A stretch of 64,000 bases of DNA from Oxalobacteraceae bacterium (GCA_030698225.1 JAUYNR010000016.1:124001-188000), one strand, 5' to 3'; positions 28,096-37,437 are shown, counted from the first letter of the stretch. Program-made: numbers and translations. Notes: generated from the letters alone by a model not told the origin.

Positions 28096-29019
28096 ATGAA
28101 ACGACATATCAAGACCAGCGCGCTGCTGCTGTGCCTGACGGCCGGCTTGCCAATTTTCTCGGCTTGCGCCGCCGAGCAGACGCAGGATAACAATCCGGGC
28201 GTCGTGCGCGCTGCTCGCGTGCCGGAAGGCAAGGAGCAACTGGAACGTCGCCTTGCATCGGTTGCGACGCTGATCGAAAAATCGTCAGCCGCCAGGCAAA
28301 TTGAAACAAGTGCAAAGCCGGAGGCTATCGCATTGCGCGGCAAGGCGCGCGAATTGCGGCAACAGGCTGAGGAAGCGTACAAGGAGGGCAATTATGCCAA
28401 TGCATCACGCATGCTGGATCAGGCAGCGAAGTTGATGTTCGATGGCGTACGGCTGGCTTCGCCGGAACAGGTCACCGGCGAGAAGCAGCAGCGCGATTTC
28501 GATAATCGGATGGAAAGCGTGAAAGCGTTGCTGGCTGCGCAAAAGCGCATCAGCGCCGAAAAACGACTGGGTGCGAAGGGCGCCGAAACCAGTAACGCAA
28601 TTGAAGCGCAGATGCGCGACGCCGCCGCGCTTGCAGCCGCTGGAAAACTGGATCAGGGCCGCGTGCTGCTGGATCAGGTTTACCTCGCGACAAAACAGGC
28701 GATAGAAGGATTGCGCGATGGCGACACCCTGGTACGCTCGCTGCATTTTGCGAGCAAGGAAGAGGAATATATTTACGAGGTGGATCGCAACGATACCCAT
28801 AAAATGTTGATCAAGGTACTACTCGAGGAAAAACGCGCCAGTAATGCGGCACTGGAAAGCATGGTGCAGAAATACCTGGACCAGGCGGCTGTCTTGCGCA
28901 GTAATGCCGAGGGTATGGCGGCCAAAAAAGATTTTGAATCCGGGATCAGGTTGTTGGAGGACTCGACCAAGGAATTGGTGCGCGCCATTCGCAGCGCTGG
29001 TGTCTATATACCGGGATAG
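28096..29019 (+). CDS. periplasmic helical (TPR-like) protein of unknown function, paralogue 2
   Basis: 307 residues, start set by AAGGAGG six bases before the ATG. The signal sequence is lipoprotein- or Sec-type (GLPIFSACAAEQ; a Cys follows Ser-Ala, so lipid attachment is possible). The mature protein is predicted all-helical and shares its C-terminal half with the preceding gene product. It lacks haem motifs and catalytic signatures. Its position between the two trihaem pairs suggests a scaffold around which the duplicated cytochromes are arranged. No named family recognised. Confidence 0.75.
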   Translation: MKRHIKTSALLLCLTAGLPIFSACAAEQTQDNNPGVVRAARVPEGKEQLERRLASVATLIEKSSAARQIETSAKPEAIALRGKARELRQQAEEAYKEGNYANASRMLDQAAKLMFDGVRLASPEQVTGEKQQRDFDNRMESVKALLAAQKRISAEKRLGAKGAETSNAIEAQMRDAAALAAAGKLDQGRVLLDQVYLATKQAIEGLRDGDTLVRSLHFASKEEEYIYEVDRNDTHKMLIKVLLEEKRASNAALESMVQKYLDQAAVLRSNAEGMAAKKDFESGIRLLEDSTKELVRAIRSAGVYIPG

Positions 29020-29027
29020 AGACGGTT

Positions 29028-29561
29028 ATGCTGATGCGAATATGGCACTTTACTCGCAACAAGTCCAGCCGGCTATGGATCGTGGCAATGCTCCTGCTGG
29101 CGGGTGTCGCATGGGCGGGTGATCACGTTCGATTGGCCCAGGACGGCATGCATGATCCTGCCAATCCTGGTATCAAGTTATTGCAAGAACCCGGAGATGC
29201 GCTGTCGAAACTGCCTCCTGATGTGGTGGGAAATCGTGTGCGTTGGGTCAAGGCGCTGGAACAGGGTGTTATCGCGCCGCGCACCAACATCATGCCGGAT
29301 ACTCCAATCAGGGTGCTGGATCTGGACGTGATCATGCCGCGCACCGGCGAGATGCCGATGATCCGTTTTCCGCACAGGCAGCATACCGAGTGGCTGGACT
29401 GCAGCAACTGCCACGAGCATCTGTTTAAATCCAAGGCCGGCGCTACAACGACAGTCAATATGTTTCAGATCCTGCAAGGCGAATATTGTGGTTTGTGTCA
29501 TGGCGCGGTGGCATTCCCTTTGACGGAATGCAAGCGCTGCCACAGTGTGGATCGCAAATGA
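29028..29561 (+). CDS. periplasmic trihaem cytochrome, paralogue of the fusion's C-terminal domain
   Basis: 177 residues with a signal-type N-terminus (LLLAGVAWAGDH). It repeats the architecture of the C-terminal part of the protein at 26191: DGMHDPANPG, NRVRWVKALEQGVIAPR, then PHRQHTEWLDCSNCH and two further sites (CGLCH, CKRCH). It lacks the c5 domain. Together with the next gene it forms the second copy of a duplicated trihaem pair. The ATG at 29028 is used; ribosome site weak, nine bases after the preceding stop. Confidence 0.87.
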   Translation: MLMRIWHFTRNKSSRLWIVAMLLLAGVAWAGDHVRLAQDGMHDPANPGIKLLQEPGDALSKLPPDVVGNRVRWVKALEQGVIAPRTNIMPDTPIRVLDLDVIMPRTGEMPMIRFPHRQHTEWLDCSNCHEHLFKSKAGATTTVNMFQILQGEYCGLCHGAVAFPLTECKRCHSVDRK

Positions 29562-29594
29562 TTGTCGCCAGGAAAACTCGGGAGCCGGGATTAA

Positions 29595-29996
29595 ATGGGC
29601 TCATCTGAGTGGAAGCGGACGATCTTTCGCGCCAACTGCGGCATGCTTGCGATGTGGCTCGCACTGCTATGCATGCCGGCACAAGCGGAATATGCGGACG
29701 TGGTATTGAACAAACGGGCGGAAAAGGCGGGCGTGCGCCCGGTGATTTTTCCGCACTGGTTTCATCGGATTCGTTTCCGCTGCAAGGTGTGCCACTCGGA
29801 ACTCGGCTTTAAAATGCGCGCGGGCAGCAACGACGTGCTGATGGCGGATATTATCGACGGCAAATTTTGCGGCATGTGCCATAACGACCGCATTGCCTGG
29901 GGACCGGTTAACTGCGACCTGTGTCACTCCGGCAAACCCGGCCTGACAAGCGGTATCAATGGGGGCGATTCTACGGCGGGACCTGGTCGTTGGTAA
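29595..29996 (+). CDS. periplasmic trihaem c7-type cytochrome, second copy
   Basis: 133 residues with a signal peptide ending at PAQAEYAD. Three haem sites (CKVCH, CGMCH, CDLCH) and the lead IFPHWFHRIRFRCKVCH, almost identical to the protein at 25721. It lacks that protein's Gln/Pro-rich tail. The two copies flank the fusion, the helical pair and the other trihaem gene in mirrored order. Likely a periplasmic carrier or haem-wire segment. Confidence 0.88.
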   Translation: MGSSEWKRTIFRANCGMLAMWLALLCMPAQAEYADVVLNKRAEKAGVRPVIFPHWFHRIRFRCKVCHSELGFKMRAGSNDVLMADIIDGKFCGMCHNDRIAWGPVNCDLCHSGKPGLTSGINGGDSTAGPGRW

Positions 29997-30038
29997 TATC
30001 CGGCCCGAGCATATTTGCAGCCCAAAAAGGAATCGATA

Positions 30039-31031
30039 ATGACAGCATGTGAAGCTGGACGCCGTCGCCAATCATTGTGTAATTGCTTGATATTTCTCGT
30101 CGTGCCGCTGCTATGCATTAATGCAGCGGCGCAAACTGCCGATTGCGCGATAAACAAACAGCCAGTGCTGATTCCGTGGACCACGCTGGCCGGCGCCAGG
30201 ATAGCAGCACGACCCGGGCCCTTGTCTGCGCTGCCGCGCAAGCTGGATTTCGCAGGCTATCTCCCATGGCTGTCGCCTACTCTGGTTGCTGCGCGCGGCA
30301 ACACTATGTATGTGGTCGATGGCGGGCGTCGTCAGATTTTTCAATACGATCTTGCACAGCAAACCATGACGCCTTTCGCAGAGTATTCTGCCGGTGCCGT
30401 CTCCGGTATTACGGTTGCGCCCGACTTGTCGCTGTACGTGGCCGATATCAATGCGCGCCAGGTATTGCATTTTTCGGTCGATGGCCGGTTGCTGCGAACG
30501 TTCGGCAACGACCTGGAAGTGGCGCGACCGGTGGCGGTGTTGCTCGATGAGGCCAGCGGCAACATATTGGTCGCGGATAGTTTGTACAACCATGTGGTGG
30601 TCTTTAATAGTCTGGGGCGCGTGCTGTCGGCGCTGCAGTCGAGTGAAGGTCGCAGTACAGAGGCGATGGCGCGCGGGCCGGATGGCTTGTACCTGCTGGA
30701 TCGATTGGGCAAGCAGGTTGTTGTAATCGGACAAGACGGCGCAGATCGCTATATACTGGGTAACGGCACACTGATGAATCCGGGTGCGATCGCGGTGGAT
30801 CGTTTCAATCGCGTGTTTGTAAGCGACAGTTTCGATAACACGATCAAGATCTATGCGCATGGACAGTTGGTGGCAAGCTTCGGCGGCACCGGTGCAACCT
30901 CCGCTGCATTCAATCGGATCACCAGTCTGTGGCTGGAGCAGAACATGCTGTATGTCGCCGATAGCCTGAATGCACGCATCCAAACATTTCGCCTGGCGCC
31001 GCCGTGCGTGAAAGAGCACCCTCTTGATTAG
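30039..31031 (+). CDS. exported NHL-type beta-propeller protein
   Basis: 330 residues with a signal peptide (cleavage near INAAAQT). Five to six propeller blades follow with short NHL cores (TLVAARGNTMYVVDG, GITVAPDLSLYVADI, AIAVDRFNRVFVSDS, LWLEQNMLYVADS). No catalytic residues are evident. AAAAGG with eight bases to the ATG at 30039 sets the start. The gene overlaps the next propeller gene by eight bases, so they are co-translated. Probably a periplasmic or surface scaffold of the conduit. Confidence 0.78.
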   Translation: MTACEAGRRRQSLCNCLIFLVVPLLCINAAAQTADCAINKQPVLIPWTTLAGARIAARPGPLSALPRKLDFAGYLPWLSPTLVAARGNTMYVVDGGRRQIFQYDLAQQTMTPFAEYSAGAVSGITVAPDLSLYVADINARQVLHFSVDGRLLRTFGNDLEVARPVAVLLDEASGNILVADSLYNHVVVFNSLGRVLSALQSSEGRSTEAMARGPDGLYLLDRLGKQVVVIGQDGADRYILGNGTLMNPGAIAVDRFNRVFVSDSFDNTIKIYAHGQLVASFGGTGATSAAFNRITSLWLEQNMLYVADSLNARIQTFRLAPPCVKEHPLD

Positions 31032-32097
31032 CGACTTTCTTCGCAATAGATTATTGCTTGCATTCCTGCTGTTCCTGTCCGGCTGTGCTGAGACCAAGTA
31101 CGTGATGCATCTCGACCCTGACTATCGCGCCGCAAGCGTTGCGCGGATATGGCCGGCTGCGCCGGAAACGCCACGTTATCGCTATGTCGGGCAATTGCTG
31201 GGTGAAGAGAATTTCGTCTCCGATGATGCCAATAACCGCAATGCCGGTATCAAACTGTTCCACTGGCTGGTTGGGTTGGTCGGCATGGGTGAAGAAAAGA
31301 TCATGTTGAAGCGGCCGCAAAGCGGTGTGTCCGATGCCAATGGCAGAACCTATGTCACCGATATTAGCAATCATGCGGTATTCGTGTTCGATCAGGCGGC
31401 CGGCGAACTGCTGGTCTGGAATCAAGCGCTGGAACACAAGAAGTTCGTCACGCCGATCGGCATTGCCATCGGTGCCGGCGGGCAGATCCTGGTGGCGGAC
31501 GCCGAGCTGGGCCGGGTGTTTCGGCTGGATCGGGACGGCAAGCCGCTCGGCAGCTTCGGTCTAGGCATATTGAACCGTCCCACCGGCCTGGCGCGCGATG
31601 CGCAGCGGGGCCGGATTTACGTCTCGGATACGCACGCTCATGACATCAAGGTATTTGATGATGATGGCCGCCTGCTGCAGGTCATCGGTCATCGCGGCGA
31701 GGGCGACGGCGAGTTGAACTTCCCCACCCATATGTCATTCGCGGGCGACAAGTTATACGTGGCCGATAGCATGAACGCGCGGGTGCTGATATTCGATGCG
31801 CAAGGCAAGCCTGCGGGAACGCTCGGTCGGCGCGGACTTTATATTGGTAACCTGACGCGCCCGAAAGGAGTGACTGTGGATGGCTCCGGTAATATTTACG
31901 TGGTGGAATCTTTCTACGATAATCTGCTGGTGTTCGATAGTCAGAAAAATTTTTTGATGCCGATCGGTGGAACCGGAAAGGAAGTCGGCCAGTTTTATTT
32001 GCCGGCCGGCGTCTGGAGCGACCAGCAGGGGCGGATCTATGTCGCGGACATGTTTAACGGACGGATTGTGATTTTTCAATTTTTGGGAGGGGCGTGA
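31024..32097 (+). CDS. NHL-repeat beta-propeller lipoprotein
   Basis: 357 residues from a TTG that overlaps the upstream gene. Lipobox LSGC before AETKY. An N-terminal linker (WPAAPETPRYRYVGQLLGEENF) matches the pattern of the lipoprotein propeller at 20281 (FPSPPDEARFIYERTL). Six NHL blades follow (GIAIGAGGQILVADA, GLARDAQRGRIYVSDT, GVTVDGSGNIYVVES, GVWSDQQGRIYVADM). It is likely anchored to a membrane near the barrel. Its stop overlaps the start region of the 11-haem gene, which ties their translation together. Confidence 0.8.
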   Translation: MISDFLRNRLLLAFLLFLSGCAETKYVMHLDPDYRAASVARIWPAAPETPRYRYVGQLLGEENFVSDDANNRNAGIKLFHWLVGLVGMGEEKIMLKRPQSGVSDANGRTYVTDISNHAVFVFDQAAGELLVWNQALEHKKFVTPIGIAIGAGGQILVADAELGRVFRLDRDGKPLGSFGLGILNRPTGLARDAQRGRIYVSDTHAHDIKVFDDDGRLLQVIGHRGEGDGELNFPTHMSFAGDKLYVADSMNARVLIFDAQGKPAGTLGRRGLYIGNLTRPKGVTVDGSGNIYVVESFYDNLLVFDSQKNFLMPIGGTGKEVGQFYLPAGVWSDQQGRIYVADMFNGRIVIFQFLGGA

Positions 32098-34703
32098 TGT
32101 CTTGGTACAGGCGTTCCACCGTTGCGATGATCATGCTGGCGTTGTTGTTGGTCGCCGCGCAGGTGCCGGCGCAGATTGCAGTAACGAACAAGATTTCCGA
32201 TGTGCGTGGCACCAAGCATAACCTCTCCGCTGCCGCGGATGGATCGGCGACCCCGTCCGGCGGCAAGGTGCCGACCCGTACCGTCAAGGCGAGTTCCGAA
32301 ACGCAGGTCTGCGTGTTTTGCCATACGCCGCATGAAGCCGAATCGATCAGTTTTGGCAGCGGTTCAACCGCACTGGGAGCGCCACTCTGGAACCGCAAAC
32401 TATCCGGCCAGACGTATACGCCTTATTCGTCCAGTTCGCTGGAAGCCGATGCGGCGGAACTGGCGGCTGCGCCCGGCGGCAGTTCCAAACTCTGCCTGTC
32501 ATGCCACGATGGCACGATGGCGATCGACAAGGTCAACGCACTGAACGGCATCAAGGACGCGACCATCCCGATGACCAGTGCGTCCCCGGTCAAGATGCCG
32601 AACGGCAGCGCAAGCACCGGTTTTACCCGCAATCTGGGTACCGACCTTAGTGCCGACCATCCGATTTCATTTACATATGGCAGCACGATTGCCGGCTACG
32701 ATGGCGAATTACGCGGCCCCGATGGCACCATCGTCGGCAACCGTGTGCGCGGCGCGGCGCCGCCCAAGATGCCGCTGGAAAACAACCAGATGCAATGCGC
32801 GACCTGCCACGATCCGCATCTGCGCGATAAGACCACCAGCAACGGCAATGCCAAATTCCTGCGCATGAACCGCTTCCAGGTGACGCAGCCGACCGGCGGC
32901 AATTTCAGCAGCAGCAGCGATATCATCTGCCTCGCCTGCCATGACAAGGCAGGGGTATCGTGGGCCTATTCGGCGCATGCCAACAGTCAGGTGGCGACGC
33001 AGACTTATAAGCCGATGGCGGCCCAGCAGCGCGAATTCCCGTCCTCACTGGATTCGCCTGCGAATGCCAATCCACCGGTCTGGCAGGTAGGGTGTCTGAA
33101 CTGCCACGATACGCACACGGTACAGGGCGCGCGCCGCTTGCTGCGGGAAAGCACCGACAGCACAGCGAGCCCCAAGACCGGCGGCAGTGCCGCGCTCGAA
33201 GAGACCTGCTATCAATGTCATACCACCAGCGCCAGTTCCGCGGTGACCTACACTGCGCTTACTGCGAATGCGGTTCCCGACATCAAGACGGATTTTGGCC
33301 TGGGCCGGCATATGCCGATCAAAAGCTCCGATCAGGCCAACGGTGCGGGCGAGGTGCATGATATCGGCGGCGTATTCAACGACAATACCGATGCCAATTG
33401 CAGTAAAACTACCGGCAAATGCGGCAAGGACTTGCTCGAATCACGCACCAAACTCGGGGTCGGTGCACTGAGCAACCGGCACGCCGAATGCACCGACTGC
33501 CACAATCCGCACCGGGTGGTGAAGTTCCGCGATTTTCGCGGCAATCCGGCCGGCGCCATTACCGGCACGCCGGATGCGGCCGGTACCCATCCACACACCG
33601 ATACCGCGATGAATCACACCAACATTGCTTCGGGCGTTCTGCGCGGCAGTTGGGGGGTCGAACCGACTTACGGTTCGGCATCGTTCCAATCGCTGCCGTC
33701 CGGCTACAGCGTCAAACGCGGCGACCCCGGCGCCAGCGCCAGTGCGCTGGTGACCGAACCCTTCGTTACGCGCGAGTACCAGATCTGCCTGAAGTGCCAT
33801 TCCGATTACGGTTATTCCGATAACAATCTGCCGCAAACCAGTGGCGGCACCGGTGTCGGCAATCGGCCCACGCTTGGCAGTTTCACCGGCGGCACCCTAA
33901 GCAGCACCAACGGCGCGACGATGTACACCAATCAGGCCAAGGAATTCCAGACGCCGAGCGGACATGTGGGGCCGGCCACCAATGACTGTATCAATGCGGG
34001 CACTGCCGCCGGCGCTGACGCAGCCTATAACAATTGCAACCATCGCTCGTGGCATCCGGTAATGAATGCCACCGGCCGCACCACCACCACCCGCGGCATG
34101 AGCGGCGGCAATCCGTGGCTGGCGCCGTGGAATAACCAAGTTGGATCGAACACCATGTATTGCAGTGATTGTCATGGATCCGACGTGGCATCGACCACTT
34201 CTGTCATCCCCAATAATGGCGACAATGGCAATCCCTGGGGGCCGCACGGGTCCGCCAACGATTTTGTACTGAAGGGTGCGTGGACCGATACAACCGGCAG
34301 CAACAACAATCTGTTGTGCTTCAAGTGCCATCAGAAGGCCAACTACACGAGCAGGAATGACACCGGCAGGAAAAGCGGTTTTTACGATGGCTCCACCGGC
34401 AAGGGCAACCTGCACAATTATCACGTCGACAGGTTAGGTCGGGAATTGCGCTGCACCTGGTGCCATGTCGCAGTACCACATGGCTGGAAGAACAAGGCCT
34501 TGCTGGTCAATCTGAGGGATCTGGGGCCGGAGGTCGGCAAGACAGCCGGCACTGCGGCACCGGCTGGCACCTACACGAATGGTCCCTATTATTACAAGGC
34601 CGTGCTGCGGGTCAGCAGCTTTGCCAAGAGCGGCGCATGGTCCGCTTCCAATTGCGGCGGAAAAAATTATATGAAAGACACGATGTGCGCCAGCCTGCCG
34701 TGA
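32097..34703 (+). CDS. 11-haem c-type cytochrome
   Basis: 868 residues with a signal peptide (cleavage near QVPAQI). I count eleven CXXCH sites: CVFCH, CLSCH, CATCH, CLACH, CLNCH, CYQCH, CTDCH, CLKCH, CSDCH, CFKCH and CTWCH. The first four and their spacers match the tetrahaem protein at 21617; the rest is an extension rich in Gly, Asn, Thr and Ser. It has no lipobox, so it may be a soluble periplasmic or secreted cytochrome, possibly the terminal surface reductase. The ATG at 32097 is preceded by GGAGG at the right distance; an in-frame GTG lies one codon earlier. Its stop overlaps the ResB start (TGATG). Confidence 0.88.
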   Translation: MSWYRRSTVAMIMLALLLVAAQVPAQIAVTNKISDVRGTKHNLSAAADGSATPSGGKVPTRTVKASSETQVCVFCHTPHEAESISFGSGSTALGAPLWNRKLSGQTYTPYSSSSLEADAAELAAAPGGSSKLCLSCHDGTMAIDKVNALNGIKDATIPMTSASPVKMPNGSASTGFTRNLGTDLSADHPISFTYGSTIAGYDGELRGPDGTIVGNRVRGAAPPKMPLENNQMQCATCHDPHLRDKTTSNGNAKFLRMNRFQVTQPTGGNFSSSSDIICLACHDKAGVSWAYSAHANSQVATQTYKPMAAQQREFPSSLDSPANANPPVWQVGCLNCHDTHTVQGARRLLRESTDSTASPKTGGSAALEETCYQCHTTSASSAVTYTALTANAVPDIKTDFGLGRHMPIKSSDQANGAGEVHDIGGVFNDNTDANCSKTTGKCGKDLLESRTKLGVGALSNRHAECTDCHNPHRVVKFRDFRGNPAGAITGTPDAAGTHPHTDTAMNHTNIASGVLRGSWGVEPTYGSASFQSLPSGYSVKRGDPGASASALVTEPFVTREYQICLKCHSDYGYSDNNLPQTSGGTGVGNRPTLGSFTGGTLSSTNGATMYTNQAKEFQTPSGHVGPATNDCINAGTAAGADAAYNNCNHRSWHPVMNATGRTTTTRGMSGGNPWLAPWNNQVGSNTMYCSDCHGSDVASTTSVIPNNGDNGNPWGPHGSANDFVLKGAWTDTTGSNNNLLCFKCHQKANYTSRNDTGRKSGFYDGSTGKGNLHNYHVDRLGRELRCTWCHVAVPHGWKNKALLVNLRDLGPEVGKTAGTAAPAGTYTNGPYYYKAVLRVSSFAKSGAWSASNCGGKNYMKDTMCASLP

Positions 34704-35734
34704 TGCCAAAAACGACCGCAGGCCATGCACTACCGGTTCGGACGCCTGCGGCCTTGATCGGCTGGATGCGGATCATCGTTGAACGCCTGGCATCGCTCAA
34801 ACTGACGCTCGTCATCATCGTTGCATTCGGTGCCGGAATACTGCTGTCCTACAGCGGACAGTTGGACGGAACTTGGGCGCTGGCCGTGCCGTTGGCTCTG
34901 TTTGCCGCCAACCTGATGGCGGCAGTTGCCACCAAGCCGGTGTTCCGGCGCCAGCGGGCACTGCTGCTATTTCATCTGGGTTTGATCGCGATTGTGCTAT
35001 TGCTGGCGGCCGGCCGTTTGACTTACCTGAGAGGGAGCGTCGAAATTGCCGAAGGCGCTGCTTTCGATGGCCAGTTGACCGCATTCGAGGCCGGTCCCTG
35101 GCATTGGTCCGGGCTGGATAGTGTGCATTTCAGCAATGACGGTTTTAGCATCGCTTATGCGCCCGGCATGCAGCGCGATAAAACCCGCAACTCAATACAT
35201 TATGTGGATGCCGATGGAGTAGGGCAGCGCGGCGAGATCGGCGATCAGACGCCATTGGTGCTGGCCGGTTATCGTTTCTATACCAGCCCGAACAAGGGTT
35301 TCGCTCCCACGTTTGTCTGGTATCCGGCCGCCGGCGGTGCACCGTTGCTGGGGGCGGTACATCTGCCGTCCTATCCGATCCACGAGTATCGTCAGGCGCG
35401 CGAATGGCAATTGCCCGGAACTGCGGTCAACGTCTGGACCATGCTCCAGTTCGACGAAATCATTCTCGACCCGAAGACAACGTCCGAGTTCAGGTTGCCG
35501 AACAAGTACCAAGTCATCGTGCGCATCGGCGATGTGCGGCGCGAGATGCAGCCGGGCGAAGCGATAGATTTGCCAGAAGGACGGATGGTGTATGACGGTC
35601 TGCGGACCTGGATGGGTTATACGGTATTTTATGACTGGACCATCCACTGGCTGCTGGCCGTCTGCGTGATGTCAGTGGCTGCGCTGGGCTGGCATTTCTG
35701 GCGCAAGTTTGCCGCGCGGCCATGGAATGCCTGA
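34703..35734 (+). CDS. ResB/Ccs1-like cytochrome c biogenesis protein
   Basis: 343-residue membrane protein. Three closely spaced membrane segments lie in the first 110 residues (LASLKLTLVIIVAFGAGILL; TWALAVPLALFAANLMAAVA; LLLFHLGLIAIVLLLAAGRL). A large periplasmic domain follows, then a last membrane segment near 310-335. This is the ResB layout of System II, where ResB and CcsA carry haem across the membrane and attach it to apocytochrome. It is shorter than typical ResB (450 or more). Start overlaps the 11-haem stop; the longer upstream frame is an artefact of that gene. Final gene of the tetrahaem operon before an AT-rich gap. Confidence 0.8.
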   Translation: MPKTTAGHALPVRTPAALIGWMRIIVERLASLKLTLVIIVAFGAGILLSYSGQLDGTWALAVPLALFAANLMAAVATKPVFRRQRALLLFHLGLIAIVLLLAAGRLTYLRGSVEIAEGAAFDGQLTAFEAGPWHWSGLDSVHFSNDGFSIAYAPGMQRDKTRNSIHYVDADGVGQRGEIGDQTPLVLAGYRFYTSPNKGFAPTFVWYPAAGGAPLLGAVHLPSYPIHEYRQAREWQLPGTAVNVWTMLQFDEIILDPKTTSEFRLPNKYQVIVRIGDVRREMQPGEAIDLPEGRMVYDGLRTWMGYTVFYDWTIHWLLAVCVMSVAALGWHFWRKFAARPWNA

Positions 35735-35899
35735 GTAACCTGCTGGGAATATTATACTAATATGTGTATATTAATTATGGCAATTAAGTATTGCGGCAAT
35801 AATGGTATTTTAGCCTATACTCCCTATAAAATAGAATTTTATAGCGTGTTGAGCGTGCTGTTGCAGCGGGTTTCAGGCACCCGGAATGCATGAGGCAAT
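35735..35899 (+). promoter_or_regulatory. AT-rich intergenic region before ccsA
   Basis: 165 bases much richer in A+T than the surroundings. A possible sigma-70 promoter is TTGCGG (35791-35796) with TATACT (35816-35821), but the spacer is 19 bases. I find no sigma-54 or FNR match here. It separates the cytochrome operon from the ccsA/TPR gene pair. Confidence 0.3.
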
Positions 35900-36709
35900 A
35901 TGGATGAGTTGAAAATATTGTGGACCGCGTTGCTGGTTTACGTGGCCGCAGGCAGCGTCAGCATCATTGCGGTTGTGCTGCGACGGCGGCCCGATCGCAC
36001 GGTGCTGGCGTTGATCGCGCTGGGTCTGGCATTGCATACGCTGTCGATCGGCCTGCGCTGGGAGCGCCTCGGACATGGCCCTTTCGTGACGATGTTTGAA
36101 ATCCTGTCGAGCAACATCTGGAGCATCATGCTGATTTTTTCATTGGCCTACTGGCGCTTGCCGCCGGTTCGCCCCAGTGCTGCAGTGGTGATGCCGATCC
36201 TGTTCATGGTGATGGGCTGGCTGCTGACGACCAGCCCGTTCGCAAGCCATCTGCCGCCGACCTATCACACGACCTGGCTGTATATCCACGTCGGACTCGG
36301 TAAAGTGTTCTTTGGCGCGGTGATGGTGGCGGTAGGGATTTCCGGCGTGATCCTGGCGCGCCGCAGCGCTTTCGGCGCCAGTCGTTTCGAGCGCCTGCCT
36401 GCCGACAAGCACTTAAGCGAGTTGGCATTTCGCTGCATGGCGATCGGCTTCATTTTTGAAACACTGATGCTGATCGCCGGCGCGATCTGGGCGCAGGATG
36501 CCTGGGGCCGTTACTGGGCCTGGGACCCGCTGGAAACCTGGGCTTTCCTGACCTGGCTGGTACTGGTTTTCTCGTTGCACGCCCGGTTTACCTACAAGCT
36601 GTCGCCGCAGACCGGAGCGATGCTGGTGCTGGCAGTATTCGTGCTGGCCTTCTTGACCTTTTTCGGCGTTCCTTTCGTTTCCACTGCGCCGCATCAGGGA
36701 GCGGTGTAG
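35900..36709 (+). CDS. CcsA/ResC-type haem-handling membrane protein (WWD domain)
   Basis: 269 residues, seven to eight membrane segments. The tryptophan-rich WWD motif AWGRYWAWDPLETWAFLTWL near residues 198-217 binds haem at the periplasmic face. Likely axial histidines lie in TWLYIHVGLGK and VFSLHARF. This is the System II synthetase component that pairs with ResB. A second WWD protein is encoded 900 bases downstream. Stop overlaps the next start by one base. Which cytochromes each synthetase serves cannot be told from sequence. Confidence 0.85.
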   Translation: MDELKILWTALLVYVAAGSVSIIAVVLRRRPDRTVLALIALGLALHTLSIGLRWERLGHGPFVTMFEILSSNIWSIMLIFSLAYWRLPPVRPSAAVVMPILFMVMGWLLTTSPFASHLPPTYHTTWLYIHVGLGKVFFGAVMVAVGISGVILARRSAFGASRFERLPADKHLSELAFRCMAIGFIFETLMLIAGAIWAQDAWGRYWAWDPLETWAFLTWLVLVFSLHARFTYKLSPQTGAMLVLAVFVLAFLTFFGVPFVSTAPHQGAV

Positions 36710-37368
36710 TGGGACACGGATTGCTGACCGGATCATTCGGCCCGACCTTACGCGCTCCTTTATTGGCGTTGAGCTTCGGCCTGATCATGGTGATCGGTTT
36801 GGGGTTCGTCTATTGGGCGAACCAGGCCGGCATTGCGGCCGGCAAGCCGCCCGACTCAGACAGAGATGGGCGGGTACACGCGGCCCAGAAACGCAAGGAA
36901 GAAATCGACCGCCGCTTTTCCAACGGAGCGGCATTGCTGAACATGAGACAGTTTGAGGCGGCAGCGAGTGAATTTCATCGGGTGCTCGAATTGGCGCCGC
37001 AGATGCCGGAGGTGCATGTCAACATGGGCTTTGCGATGATCGGCGTGCAGCGCTACGCGACGGCCAGGGTTTTTTTCAAAGCGGCGATCGATTTGAACAG
37101 AAATCAGCATAACGCTTATTTTGGATTGGCCGTCGCGCTGGAAGGCCTGCACGATCTGCCGGGCGCGCTGGGCGCCATGCGCAGTTACGTCCACTTGAGC
37201 AAAGCGGCAGATCCTTACCTGCCTAAGGCGAATGCCGCAATATGGGAATGGGAGGCTGCACTGAAGAAGTCCCCGGGAAGCAATGGCGGAAATCGGCAGG
37301 CTTTGGAATTTCCTGAAAATGAGAAAAACGCCATTGCATATCCCATTCGCGAGAAAAAAATCAATTAG
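36709..37368 (+). CDS. membrane-anchored TPR protein
   Basis: 219 residues from a GTG that overlaps the CcsA stop. One membrane segment near residues 15-40 (LLALSFGLIMVIGLGFVYWA) is followed by at least two TPR units (GAALLNMRQFEAAASEFHRVLELAPQMPEVHVNMGFAMIG and onward). The layout resembles the NrfG/CcmH TPR subunits that present apocytochrome to the haem ligation complex, and its position between the two WWD proteins fits. The last 45 residues are polar and unstructured. No haem site. Confidence 0.75.
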   Translation: MGHGLLTGSFGPTLRAPLLALSFGLIMVIGLGFVYWANQAGIAAGKPPDSDRDGRVHAAQKRKEEIDRRFSNGAALLNMRQFEAAASEFHRVLELAPQMPEVHVNMGFAMIGVQRYATARVFFKAAIDLNRNQHNAYFGLAVALEGLHDLPGALGAMRSYVHLSKAADPYLPKANAAIWEWEAALKKSPGSNGGNRQALEFPENEKNAIAYPIREKKIN

Positions 37369-37437
37369 CCCCCTCAGTGAATACGCGAAGCACTGCTAAA
37401 GTCGCAATATCGAGCCTATTGAGGCTGGAATCATGCA

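Noticed and set aside
34460-34702. Upstream extension of the ResB-like gene
   Set aside because: The frame overlaps the end of the 11-haem gene and encodes Arg/Gln-rich sequence without membrane segments; the overlapping ATG at 34703 is a better start.
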